A stretch of 64,000 nt of DNA from Halomonas sp. HL-93 (lineage in GTDB: Bacteria > Pseudomonadota > Gammaproteobacteria > Pseudomonadales > Halomonadaceae), in assembly GCF_900086985.1 (NCBI RefSeq), contig NZ_LT593974.1, positions 2,728,001-2,792,000 of the forward strand. Reading direction: 5' to 3'. The notes below the pieces were generated by a model. The model had not been told where the DNA came from. It ran no database searches and saw only the letters and a program-made list of their open reading frames with translations. Positions 36,728-46,122 of this stretch are shown here, piece by piece. The position numbers and the translations under genes are program-made. Position 1 is the stretch's first letter; each line of letters starts with the position of its first letter.

Positions 36728-37012
36728 TCAGTGTGAAGCCAGCTCGTTAAAGAACGAGGGGTTTTCTTGAATGGTCGCGAGCACCTTCGCTGCCAGCCCT
36801 GTTGGGTTGCGACGCTTGGTCTCCCAACTTTTTATGGTGTCGACACTGGTGCCCATTGCGTCGGCGAACTCAGCTTGGGATACATGCAGTTTCGCCCGAA
36901 TTGCTCTGACATCCGCCACTTCGTGGCGGGTCACTCGGCTGGCTTGAGTCTTACCCTTCTTGATCTCGACAGCTTCTTGCAGCGATGTGTTGAGTTCATC
37001 AAAAATACTCAT
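36728..37012 (-). CDS. HigA-like antitoxin, helix-turn-helix
   Basis: A 94-aa DNA-binding protein with an Xre-type HTH in its second half (VSQAEFADAMGTSVDTIKSWE). The N-terminal ~35 residues (FDELNTSLQEAVEIKKGKTQ) would bind the toxin, as in HigA2 of Vibrio cholerae. The ATG at 37012 overlaps the toxin stop (TGATG) and has GAGGAGG 7 nt upstream. It is second in the operon, the toxin-first order characteristic of HigBA. It probably represses its own promoter through the palindrome at 37382-37396. Confidence 0.87.
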   Translation of the reverse strand: MSIFDELNTSLQEAVEIKKGKTQASRVTRHEVADVRAIRAKLHVSQAEFADAMGTSVDTIKSWETKRRNPTGLAAKVLATIQENPSFFNELASH

Positions 37013-37347
37013 CAAGAAACCTCCTCTTTTAACTGCTGGGTAAGTGTTTTGAGCGCGGCCTTTTCGGAAGTCGTCAAAGTGTCTTTTACATTTTTGGGAT
37101 AAGCCAGTATCAGGTAAATGACCTCAGCGGTAGCCAAAAAGTAAATCACTCGCGCACCACCTCGTTTACCCTTATGCCCCAATGCCATACGAACCTTGCG
37201 CAGTCCCCCTGTACCTTGAATCAGGTCACCTTTGTCCGGCTGCGCAATGAGCGCTAATTGAAGCTCCTTTAACTCGTCGTCAGAGGCAATAGTGACGATT
37301 TGCCTAGTGAACGTAGACGTTTCAATAAACTCTATGGCGTGAGTCAC
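37012..37347 (-). CDS. HigB-like toxin, RelE superfamily mRNA interferase
   Basis: A RelE/HigB2-type ribosome-dependent mRNase. The family core is seen as LALIAQPDKGDLIQGTGGLRKVRMA and GKRGGARVIYF, followed by VIYLILAYPKN; the Arg/Lys-rich segment carries the catalytic residues. I place the start at the GTG at 37347 (111 aa, starting THAIEFIETS), which gives the usual family length. The frame extends to a TTG at 37389, but that lies inside the candidate operator. Translationally coupled to its antitoxin downstream. Confidence 0.85.
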   Translation of the reverse strand: MTHAIEFIETSTFTRQIVTIASDDELKELQLALIAQPDKGDLIQGTGGLRKVRMALGHKGKRGGARVIYFLATAEVIYLILAYPKNVKDTLTTSEKAALKTLTQQLKEEVS

Positions 37348-37381
37348 CTTTATGGCTTTCCTCTGACTAGTATGCCTTATG

Positions 37382-37396
37382 GTGTACAAAGTACAC
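37382..37396. promoter_or_regulatory. Candidate HigBA operator (perfect palindrome)
   Basis: GTGTAC-AAA-GTACAC is a perfect inverted repeat 35 bp upstream of the chosen toxin start. Its position and size suit autoregulation by the HigA-like dimer. No experimental support. Confidence 0.55.
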
Positions 37397-37497
37397 GGCC
37401 AAAATCGAAATGTCGATATAATTAATATCTGCCAACAGAGTCATCGCCCTAATAAAGGCAGATGATGGCACTGTAGTTTATTGCTCGTAGATAGCCT

Positions 37498-37577
37498 GAT
37501 CGCCCGACAAGTCGGGCTCCTACGGGTTTAGGTGCGTGCACCGGGGTTCGTAGGAGCGCAATTCATTGCGCGATCAG
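37498..37577. repeat. BIME downstream of glyA
   Basis: An inverted REP (37498-37523) and a forward REP (37550-37577, stem GCGCAA/TTGCGC) form one complete pair. The pair ends 8 bp from the glyA stop codon, a typical 3'-end location where such hairpins stabilise mRNA or stop transcription. Confidence 0.9.
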
Positions 37578-37585
37578 GTGGAGGC

Positions 37586-38851
<1,266 letters not shown>

Positions 38852-38989
38852 CGGCGGGGAACCTCGTACGAAGGGTCGGTCATGAAAGAGTAGGCGGCTA
38901 TGATACCTCAGCCGAGCGCGGGTTTCATCGCAACCGCATCAGGATGCAGATGAATCGCGCTCATGTGCCGCAGAGTAAGAGGCTGGGTG

Positions 38990-41560
38990 CTAGGCCTCGC
39001 CTAATAAACCCAAACTTGCCGCGGGTGCTTGGCGGCGTAGGCTGCGGGAGAGGCCGTGGCCGATCACGCCGATGAGCAGCGCGCCGCCGATGGGTAGCGC
39101 AAGCCATAGCTCGGGGTGCGGGCGTGGCGGTAAATCCAGCAGGTAGAGATACAGCGCAGCGGTGGCGATTTCAGCCAGGGCCGCGCCCAGTAGCCCGCTG
39201 GCAAAGCCGAGTAGTGCGAACTCTGCGCCTTGGACTCGCGAGATCATCGTCTGCCCTGCCCCGAACACGCGCAGCAGGCCGCTTTCGTGGGCGCGCACTG
39301 GCCGGCTGGCGGTCAGTGCGGCGTAGAGCACACTCACCCCGGCCAGCAGCACGAGTATCAATACCAGCTCGACCGCTCGGGTGACTTGGGTGAGCACATC
39401 GCGTACTTGGCCTAAAATCGCCTCCACGTTGAGCAGCGAAACGCCGGGGAAGTCTTGCACCAGCTGATTGACCAGGCTTTGTTCTTCCTCTGGTAGATAG
39501 AACGCGGTGATATAGCTATGGCCGAATGACTCCAACACTTCCGGCGGGAAGATCACGAAGAAGTTGGGCCGGAAGGAGTCCCAGTTGAGGCTGCGCAAGC
39601 TGGTGATCTCGGTGGTGATTTCGTCGCTGCCCACGGCAAAGGTGAGCTGGTCGCCAAGCGTCAGCCCTAGCCGCTCGGCCAGGCCGTCCTCCATAGAAAT
39701 TGGCACCGGTGCGGCTTGGGCGGTGGCGTCTACCTCATTCATCCAATCCTGCTGTTGGTCAGCGCCCTCTTCATTATTTGCAAACCATTCACCGGCGACG
39801 ATCTCGTTACCTTCCGGCACCTCGGCCTGCCAGGTCAGATTAAGCTCGCGACGCAGGGAGTTATCACCCCGCGCGTCGGGGCGTACCGCCTCACGCGGGT
39901 CCTGGTCATTGATCGAGACCACCCGCCCGCGCACCATGGGGTACAGCTCGCTTTGCGCTTCGGCACGCGGGCTGACCACGTCTTCAAAGGCGTCGCGCTC
40001 ACCGGGTTGAATGTTGATGGCAAAATAGTTGGGCGTGTCGTCAGGCAGTTGGTCCTGCCAGGTGCTGAGCAGGTCGCCACGCACCAGGACGATCATCGCC
40101 ATGGCAAAGAAGGTCACCGAAAACGCCATCATTTGGCCGAGGCCCGCCTGCCGACGGCGCCCTAGCTGACGGCCGCCCAGGCGCAGCGCTTGCGACCAGG
40201 GGCCTTTGCCCGACAGCGCCTGCACGCCGCGCAAGACACCACTCAGTAGCAGCGCGCTTACGCCCCACAGCACGCCGAGCATGGCGGCACCGCCAACCAG
40301 CAGGGCCAATGCCAGCGGCAGGCTGCCGGAATACAGCCATAGCAGGCCGCCGAACACCAGGCTTGCCACGCTGACCACCAGCCACGCAGACGGCGGTAGC
40401 GGGTCCAGCTCGCGGCGCAGTACTTTGAGGGCGCTCACGCGCTTGATGCGTAACAGCGTGGGCCCGGCAAAGCCAACCAACACCGCCAGCGCGGTGAGCA
40501 CGCCCAGGCCCAGGGGCATAATGCCCGGGGGCGGTAAGGTCATGGGCAGGAAGCTGGCCAGCAGCCACAGCAGTAGCGCTTGGCCTACGAGCCCCAACAC
40601 GGCCCCGATCAACGAAGCGACTAGCGCCAAGCAGAGCAGTTGGATGGAGAAAATCACCACCAGCTGGTGTTGGCTGGCCCCAAAACAGCGCAGCAGCGCG
40701 GCGGTGTCCAGGTGACGCTCAACGTAACGCCGGGTCGACATGGCCACGGCCACGCCCGCCAGCAATACCGCAGCCAGCCCGGCAAGGCCGAGATAGCTTT
40801 CAGCGCGCTCCAGAGCGTTGCCCAGTTGGGGCTGGTCGACGCGTACGTCGCTGACTTCCACGCCGTCGCGACGCAGTTCATTCAACAGGCCCTGCACCTC
40901 ATCCATCGCCTGGGGCGGCCCGGCGGCGAGGATTTCAAATTCGACCCGCGAGCCCTCTTGCACCAGCCCGGTGGCGTCCAGGTCGGCGGTATTGAGCATC
41001 AGCCGTGGATTAAAGTTGCCGAATCCGCCGGACTGGTCGGCTTCGCGTTCGATAATGCCGCTGATGGTCAGCTCGGTCTGGCCGACCTGAACACTGTCGC
41101 CTATCTCAATATCGATTAACTGCGCCAAGCGCGGGTCGGCCCAGGCCTCGCCGGGGGACGGGCCAGAGGCGATTTGCTCGCTGCCTTCGCCTCGGTCGAC
41201 CCGCGAGCTGCCGTAGTGCGGATAAACGTCATCGACTGCCTTGAGGCTGGCGGGCTGGAAGCGGTCGTCGCGGCTGATCATCGAGACAAGATCAACCTGG
41301 TCGCTCAGGGTGAAACCGGCATCTTCCAGTTGAGTGCGTAGCTCATCGCTGAACGGGTCGCGCTGTTCCAGCACCACGTCGCCGCCGAGCATCTGGCTGG
41401 CTTGCCGCTCCAAGCCGCGGTCCAGCCGGTCGAGGAAAAACGCGATCATGGTCGACGCGGCTACGGCGAGCGTCAGCGCTACAAACAGCGCGCGAACATC
41501 GGCGGCGCGTAGGTCGCGCTTTAGACTTCGCAGGGCCAGGCGAGCGTTAAGGTTGCTCAT
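38990..41560 (-). CDS. ybbP: FtsX-like ABC transporter permease (YbbP type)
   Basis: An 856-aa inner-membrane permease with ten predicted helices: one near the N-terminus (ALFVALTLAVAASTMIAFF), then the FtsX repeats. The large periplasmic domains lie between. LAGLAAVLLAGVAVAMSTRRYVERHL is a typical MacB/FtsX core. It pairs with the ATPase encoded just upstream (4-bp overlap). The gene order permease-ATPase divergent from tesA is that of ybbP-ybbA-tesA in E. coli; the substrate is unknown in all cases. Confidence 0.9.
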   Translation of the reverse strand: MSNLNARLALRSLKRDLRAADVRALFVALTLAVAASTMIAFFLDRLDRGLERQASQMLGGDVVLEQRDPFSDELRTQLEDAGFTLSDQVDLVSMISRDDRFQPASLKAVDDVYPHYGSSRVDRGEGSEQIASGPSPGEAWADPRLAQLIDIEIGDSVQVGQTELTISGIIEREADQSGGFGNFNPRLMLNTADLDATGLVQEGSRVEFEILAAGPPQAMDEVQGLLNELRRDGVEVSDVRVDQPQLGNALERAESYLGLAGLAAVLLAGVAVAMSTRRYVERHLDTAALLRCFGASQHQLVVIFSIQLLCLALVASLIGAVLGLVGQALLLWLLASFLPMTLPPPGIMPLGLGVLTALAVLVGFAGPTLLRIKRVSALKVLRRELDPLPPSAWLVVSVASLVFGGLLWLYSGSLPLALALLVGGAAMLGVLWGVSALLLSGVLRGVQALSGKGPWSQALRLGGRQLGRRRQAGLGQMMAFSVTFFAMAMIVLVRGDLLSTWQDQLPDDTPNYFAINIQPGERDAFEDVVSPRAEAQSELYPMVRGRVVSINDQDPREAVRPDARGDNSLRRELNLTWQAEVPEGNEIVAGEWFANNEEGADQQQDWMNEVDATAQAAPVPISMEDGLAERLGLTLGDQLTFAVGSDEITTEITSLRSLNWDSFRPNFFVIFPPEVLESFGHSYITAFYLPEEEQSLVNQLVQDFPGVSLLNVEAILGQVRDVLTQVTRAVELVLILVLLAGVSVLYAALTASRPVRAHESGLLRVFGAGQTMISRVQGAEFALLGFASGLLGAALAEIATAALYLYLLDLPPRPHPELWLALPIGGALLIGVIGHGLSRSLRRQAPAASLGLLGEA

Positions 41561-42342
41561 GCATGGCCCTCTTGGTTTACCTGGTTGTCGTTGGCGAGCG
41601 TATCGCTTGCGAGTGTGTGGGGGTCGAACGCCTCAAGATGGCCATCGATGAGCCGCAGGCAGCGGTCGCAGCGGCGCGCCAGGGCGTGGTCGTGGGTGAC
41701 CAGAATCAGCGTGGTGCCCGCCTGGTGGTTGAGGGTGAATAACAGATCAATAATTTGCGCGCCGGTGTCTGGGTCCAGGTTGCCGGTGGGCTCGTCGGCG
41801 AAAACCAGTTCAGGGTCGGTGACAAACGCCCGGGCAATCGCTACGCGCTGTTGCTCGCCGCCGGAGAGTTGTTTGGGCAGGTGGCCCTGGCGTTCGCCGA
41901 GCCCTACGCGGCCAAGCCACTGGGCGGCGGTGTCGGTTTCGCCCGCGCGGGGCGAAAGCTCCAATGGCAGTAGCACGTTTTCCAGCGCACTCAGCGTCGG
42001 CAACAGCTGAAAGTTTTGGAACACAAAGCCGACGCGGCCTGCCCGCAGCGAGGCGCGGCCGTCTTCATCCAACCGGCTGAGCGGATGGCCGAACAGGCTC
42101 AGCTCACCGTCGGTGGGCGTATCCAGCCCTGCCAGCAGGCCGAGCAAGGTGGATTTACCCGCCCCGCTTTTGCCCAAAATAGCCACACTCTCACCCGCTG
42201 CCACGCTCATCGAAAGGTCGTGTAAGATAGTTAACGTGCGCTCGCCGCTGGTAACACTTTTGGTTAAGCGTTCTGCATGAAGCACGCGCTGGCCGCCCTT
42301 GTTGGCGGTAGGTTCAGGTGAGTCAAATGAGGAGTAAGACAT
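41557..42342 (-). CDS. ybbA: ABC transporter ATP-binding protein (YbbA type)
   Basis: A LolD/MacB-like ATPase of ~261 aa with Walker A (GKSGAGKSTLLGLLAGLD), the Q-loop region (VGFVFQNFQLLPTLSALENV), signature LSGGEQQRVAIARA, Walker B (ELVFADEPTGNLD) and the H-loop (ILVTHDHALA). The start could be the ATG at 42354 or 42342. I prefer the latter; its codon shares the bases CATG with the start of tesA on the other strand. Stop overlaps the permease start by 4 bp. Confidence 0.9.
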   Translation of the reverse strand: MSYSSFDSPEPTANKGGQRVLHAERLTKSVTSGERTLTILHDLSMSVAAGESVAILGKSGAGKSTLLGLLAGLDTPTDGELSLFGHPLSRLDEDGRASLRAGRVGFVFQNFQLLPTLSALENVLLPLELSPRAGETDTAAQWLGRVGLGERQGHLPKQLSGGEQQRVAIARAFVTDPELVFADEPTGNLDPDTGAQIIDLLFTLNHQAGTTLILVTHDHALARRCDRCLRLIDGHLEAFDPHTLASDTLANDNQVNQEGHA

Positions 42343-43012
42343 GAAGCGTGGCATCCTTGTAGCTTGGCGAGAACATTACCGCATACTAACCCTGTGGCTA
42401 GGGGTGCTGATAGCCACCTTTACCGCATCGCCAGTCAACGCTGAGACCGTCAACCCAGACGCAGACACGGGATCTACCGTGCTGGTCATGGGCGATAGCC
42501 TAAGCGCGGCGTATAACATTGAGCGCGATGAAAGTTGGGTGGCCCTGCTTGAAGAACGTTTGCAGGGGGATGCCAACGTCGTCAATGCCAGCATCAGCGG
42601 TGAGACCACCTCGGGCGGTGTGCAGCGTTTTGATGAACTGCTAGGACAGCATGAACCTGATATTATTCTGCTCGAGCTGGGTGGCAACGATGGGCTGCGC
42701 GGGCTTGCGCCACAGCAAATGCAGGCCAATCTAGCGGCGATGATTGAGGCTAGCCAGGAGGCGGATGCGGACGTGTTATTGTTAGGCATCGATATCCCGC
42801 CTAACTACGGCGATGCCTATCGCGAGGCGTTTACCACCGTGTATCACAATCTCGCCGATGAGTACGACGTCGCGTTAGTGCCGTTTTTGCTGGAAGGTGT
42901 GGCCACCGATGATGCCTTGATGCAGAACGATGGCATTCACCCTACCGCCGAGGCCCAGCCGATTATTTTGGAAAATGTGTGGGAAACGTTGGAAGAGATG
43001 GTGGCCCAGTAA
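42341..43012 (+). CDS. tesA: Acyl-CoA thioesterase I / arylesterase TesA (GDSL hydrolase)
   Basis: A periplasmic SGNH hydrolase (thioesterase I/lysophospholipase L1/protease I). The protein has an N-terminal hydrophobic signal segment (ILTLWLGVLIATFTASPVNA), the catalytic block VLVMGDSLSAAY with S53, LLELGGNDGLRG carrying the oxyanion Gly/Asn, and D197/H200 in NDGIHPTAEAQ. AGGAG is well placed before the ATG. The stop TAA is directly followed by the lapG ATG, so it leads a tesA-lapG-lapD operon. This is unlike E. coli, where tesA stands without lap genes. Confidence 0.93.
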   Translation: MKRGILVAWREHYRILTLWLGVLIATFTASPVNAETVNPDADTGSTVLVMGDSLSAAYNIERDESWVALLEERLQGDANVVNASISGETTSGGVQRFDELLGQHEPDIILLELGGNDGLRGLAPQQMQANLAAMIEASQEADADVLLLGIDIPPNYGDAYREAFTTVYHNLADEYDVALVPFLLEGVATDDALMQNDGIHPTAEAQPIILENVWETLEEMVAQ

Positions 43013-43687
43013 ATGAGAGTCACGCGGCGGCAACTACTCGCCGGGCTGGGTGCCGGTATGCTGTGCCTGTTCATTGGCGCGCCCTCGCCTGCGTCGGCGT
43101 TTAACCCTGAGCGGGTGCGGGAAAAGATGCGGCAGGCCCATGGCGACAGTGGCGTAGCGCTGATTGACGACTGGCTTGCCATGATCGAACGGCTGAGAGA
43201 TGCCCGCCTGGGCGACCAGTTGAGAGAAGTAAATGACTTCTTCAACCGCAAAGTGCGGTGGCGTGACGACATCGACATTTGGGGCCAGGAAGATTACTGG
43301 GCTACCCCACTGGAGATGCTCGGCAAGCGAGAAGGCGACTGCGAAGATTACTCAATTGCCAAGTACATCACGCTCAAAGAACTGGGCGTGCCCGGCAATA
43401 AATTGCGCATGATATATGTCCGCGCGCGCATCGGCCGTTCGCAGCGCACCCAGGCCCACATGGTGCTGGGGTATTACCAAACGTCAGCCTCTGAGCCCTT
43501 ACTGCTGGATAACATTATTCCTTCTATCCGGCCGGCTTCAGAACGGGATGACTTGGATCCTGTATTCAGTTTCAACAGTAGTGGTTTATGGGCCGGGGGC
43601 TCGCGGGAGTCTCGGGCTGACCCCTTAGCGCGGCTTTCACGCTGGCAAAGCGTGGTGGACCGTATGCGCGATCAAGGATTTATATAA
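43013..43687 (+). CDS. lapG: LapG, periplasmic transglutaminase-like cysteine protease
   Basis: A BTLCP-family protease that cuts the N-terminal retention module from the LapA adhesin, releasing cells from the surface. The catalytic triad can be read as C110 in GDCEDYSIAKY, H149 in AHMVLGYY and D166 in LLLDNI. The signal peptide begins VTRRQLLAGLGAGML; the paired Arg and following Leu residues resemble a Tat signal, though Sec export is usual for LapG. Length is 224 aa. It sits between tesA (no gap) and lapD (11-bp gap). The calcium-binding Asp/Glu residues typical of LapG may be among EDYWATPLEML; I cannot confirm this. Confidence 0.93.
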   Translation: MRVTRRQLLAGLGAGMLCLFIGAPSPASAFNPERVREKMRQAHGDSGVALIDDWLAMIERLRDARLGDQLREVNDFFNRKVRWRDDIDIWGQEDYWATPLEMLGKREGDCEDYSIAKYITLKELGVPGNKLRMIYVRARIGRSQRTQAHMVLGYYQTSASEPLLLDNIIPSIRPASERDDLDPVFSFNSSGLWAGGSRESRADPLARLSRWQSVVDRMRDQGFI

Positions 43688-43698
43688 GGAGATAGGAT

Positions 43699-45600
43699 AT
43701 GTCTCTCATCAAGCAGCTATGGTTGGCGGTCATCCTGATACTGCTCATGGCGTTTGTAGGCAGCTTGGCGGTGAGTATCACCTCAAGCCGCCACTACATT
43801 GAGCAGGAAGTGCAAATTAAAAATGCTGACAACGCTAATGCGCTGGCGCTTTCCATGAGTCAAATGGAGAAAGAGGACGTTAGCATTGAGCTTTTACTGT
43901 CGGCCCAGTTTGATACTGGCCACTATCGCTTGATTGAGCTTCGCTCACCGGAAGGCGAGGTGATGGAAAGCCGTGAAACTGAGGCGCTAGACGATGGCGT
44001 GCCTGCCTGGTTTGTTGATTTGGTGCGCCTGGACGTCTCTCCAGGCGAAGCGGTGGTGCAAGATGGCTGGAGCCAATACGGCACCTTAACCTTGGCGAGC
44101 CAACACGACTACGCCTACCGTTCGCTATGGCAAAGCACGCTGGAAATGGCCGCCTGGTTTGCGTTAGTGGGAGTTATCAGCCTGTTGCTGGCGTGGTGGA
44201 TTGTCCGCTCCATTCGCCGACCCTTGATTGAAGTGGTCAGCCAGGCACGCAGCATCAGCGCTCGCCGCTTTACCACATCCCAAGAGCCACGCACCCTGGA
44301 ACTGCGCGAAGTCGTGCAAGCAATGAATACCCTCTCCGGGGCGGTGCATACCATGCTTAGCGAAGAAACCGGCAAGCTCGACCAGTTGCGCCGCCGTTTG
44401 CAGGAAGACCCCACCACCGGCGCGTCTAACCGCACTACCCTGCTGGACCATTTGCAGCGCAACCTGGATAGCGATTCCCAGCGCGCCAGTGGTGTCTTGA
44501 TTATGGTGCGCGTGGATGACCTGCCCGCGGTGAACGAACGTCTCGGCCACCAGGCCACCGACGCTGCATTAAAGGCGCTGGTTGGGCATTTATACCAATT
44601 GGCGAACGAGCTCGGCGGCGGTGAAGTAGGCCGTTTGAACGGCAGTGACTTTTTGCTGGTGGTCTACGGTGCGCAGGATATCGAACATGTCAGCGAGGCC
44701 CTTAAGCATCAATTGACCCTGCTGCGCGATGCCGTGGGCGAACCGCTGCGGCTGCCTGCGGCACTGAGCGAATACACCCAGGGTGATACCCCCTCTCAAC
44801 GCCTGGCGGCGCTGGATGGCGCACTGGCGGATGCCGAAGGCCGTGGTGATCTGGCACTGGTAGTCGCCGCCGGGGAGTCTCGCTCTTCGCTTTACAACAC
44901 CCATGATGCGTGGCGCTCGGCGCTGATCCAGGCGATGGACGCCGGTGTGGCGCTAGCGCGCTTCCCGGTGGTCAATGTCCGCCAGGGGGTGGTGCATTTT
45001 GAGGCGCCTTCGCGCCTTGAGCTTGACGGCGAGTGGCGTAGCGCTGGCTTGTTCATGCCTTGGGTGGCGAGGCTTCAGCTGGAAGACCGACTGGATATGG
45101 CGGTCGCCGAGCGTGCTCTGGCAATTATCGAGAGCGACCGGATTCCGCTGGGCATCAATCTTTCTGGGCGCGCTGTGGGCGATATGGCCTTTATCAAAAC
45201 GCTGCGTCATCGGCTTGAGCGCGCGCCTGAGGCGGCACGTATGCTGTGGATTGAGCTACCTGAAAGTATTGCGCTGCACGATTTGGCAAGCTTCCGGCTA
45301 TTATGCCGCGAGCTACAGCCCACCGGCGTGCGGATTGGTTTGGAACACGTGGGTAGCGAATTTACTCGCCTTGCCGACCTGCACGACCTGGGGCTTGCCT
45401 TCCTCAAGTTTGACGCCAGCCTGGTCAGCGGCGTCGACCAGGCCTTTGATCAACAAACCATACTGCGCGGCATGGCCACCTTGGCGCACTCGCTGGGTAT
45501 TTTGGCCATTGCCGAAGGTGTTAAAACCGAGGAAGAAGCTGACACCTTGTTTGATCTGGGGTTGGATGCCATTACCGGGCCTGGGGTTAAGGCGGGGTAA
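43699..45600 (+). CDS. lapD: LapD, c-di-GMP receptor with degenerate GGDEF and EAL domains
   Basis: An inner-membrane receptor that binds c-di-GMP with its EAL domain and, when bound, holds LapG away from the adhesin. Layout: TM1 (residues 6-26), periplasmic output domain (about 27-150), TM2 (AWFALVGVISLLLAWWIV), HAMP linker (SIRRPLIEVVSQARSIS), GGDEF domain (about 225-395) and EAL domain (about 400-633). The GGDEF active site is replaced by RLNGSDF and the EAL motif by FEAPSRLE, so neither synthesis nor hydrolysis is expected, as in known LapD. AAGGAG precedes the ATG. A heptamer repeat starts right after the stop. Confidence 0.92.
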   Translation: MSLIKQLWLAVILILLMAFVGSLAVSITSSRHYIEQEVQIKNADNANALALSMSQMEKEDVSIELLLSAQFDTGHYRLIELRSPEGEVMESRETEALDDGVPAWFVDLVRLDVSPGEAVVQDGWSQYGTLTLASQHDYAYRSLWQSTLEMAAWFALVGVISLLLAWWIVRSIRRPLIEVVSQARSISARRFTTSQEPRTLELREVVQAMNTLSGAVHTMLSEETGKLDQLRRRLQEDPTTGASNRTTLLDHLQRNLDSDSQRASGVLIMVRVDDLPAVNERLGHQATDAALKALVGHLYQLANELGGGEVGRLNGSDFLLVVYGAQDIEHVSEALKHQLTLLRDAVGEPLRLPAALSEYTQGDTPSQRLAALDGALADAEGRGDLALVVAAGESRSSLYNTHDAWRSALIQAMDAGVALARFPVVNVRQGVVHFEAPSRLELDGEWRSAGLFMPWVARLQLEDRLDMAVAERALAIIESDRIPLGINLSGRAVGDMAFIKTLRHRLERAPEAARMLWIELPESIALHDLASFRLLCRELQPTGVRIGLEHVGSEFTRLADLHDLGLAFLKFDASLVSGVDQAFDQQTILRGMATLAHSLGILAIAEGVKTEEEADTLFDLGLDAITGPGVKAG

Positions 45601-45643
45601 GAAGGAAGAAGGAAGAAGGAAGAAGGAAGAAGGAAGAAGGAAG
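45601..45643. repeat. Heptanucleotide tandem repeat after lapD
   Basis: About six perfect copies of GAAGGAA follow directly on the lapD stop codon. The same heptamer appears next to the TTACCTC array at 32.1 kb. It lies between two convergent genes and does not disturb a frame. Confidence 0.92.
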
Positions 45644-45684
45644 TTTAACGGTAGATCAGCGGCAGGGAAGCCGCTGATTAACAT

Positions 45685-46011
45685 CTAGATGACGTCGCTG
45701 TCATCGTCGCTTATCAACCCCACATCATTTACGCGCTTACGCAGCGACTGCCTGTCCAGGAGTTTTTCCTGGGCTTTTTCGGGTAGGTCAGTGAAGCGGA
45801 TAATGCCTTTATCCATCAGCAGGGTGATGACGTCTTCCAGCACCCGCACGAACTCAAGGTCCGACTGGCGAAGGCGCTCCGCCTCCTGGTCCTCGACGTT
45901 TAGAAAACGCAGTAGCTCGGCCGAGTCCGCCGAGACAAACTCCTGGCAGTGTTCATTGGCAGTTCGGCTTACCTGGGCAATCTCGCCTTGGCTGTCGCGG
46001 TTAACGTACAT
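45685..46011 (-). CDS. Small conserved cytoplasmic protein of unknown function
   Basis: A 108-aa acidic protein beginning MYVNRDSQGEIAQVSRTA and ending LISDDDSDVI; homologues are often labelled tryptophan synthase beta-like, a name with no enzymatic support because it is far too short. The central part (FLNVEDQEAERLRQSDLEFVRVLEDVI) is helical, and DKGIIRFTDLPEKAQEKLLDR is the most distinctive stretch. I start it at the ATG at 46011; the frame continues to a TTG at 46038. It lies downstream of the lapA terminator and is convergent with lapD. Confidence 0.8.
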   Translation of the reverse strand: MYVNRDSQGEIAQVSRTANEHCQEFVSADSAELLRFLNVEDQEAERLRQSDLEFVRVLEDVITLLMDKGIIRFTDLPEKAQEKLLDRQSLRKRVNDVGLISDDDSDVI

Positions 46012-46075
46012 GGTGGTAGCGCTCCCAGTGGCAGCCAAGCTGCCGTGATCGTTGAATATGGTTAGCCTAACAAAA

Positions 46076-46104
46076 GGCCCCGCTTGGCGGTACCAAGCGG
46101 GGCC
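46076..46104 (-). terminator. Strong terminator after the adhesin gene
   Basis: GGCCCCGCTTGG (46076-46087) and CCAAGCGGGGCC (46093-46104) form a perfect 12-bp GC-rich stem with a 5-nt loop. In the minus-strand direction it is followed by TTTTGTT, a standard intrinsic terminator. It lies 18 bp beyond the adhesin stop codon. Confidence 0.93.
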
Positions 46105-46122
46105 ACTGAGGACCGTTCAGGC

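Noticed and set aside
45685..46011. Tryptophan synthase beta subunit
   Set aside because: The label is common for such homologues, but a 108-aa protein without a PLP site cannot be the enzyme.
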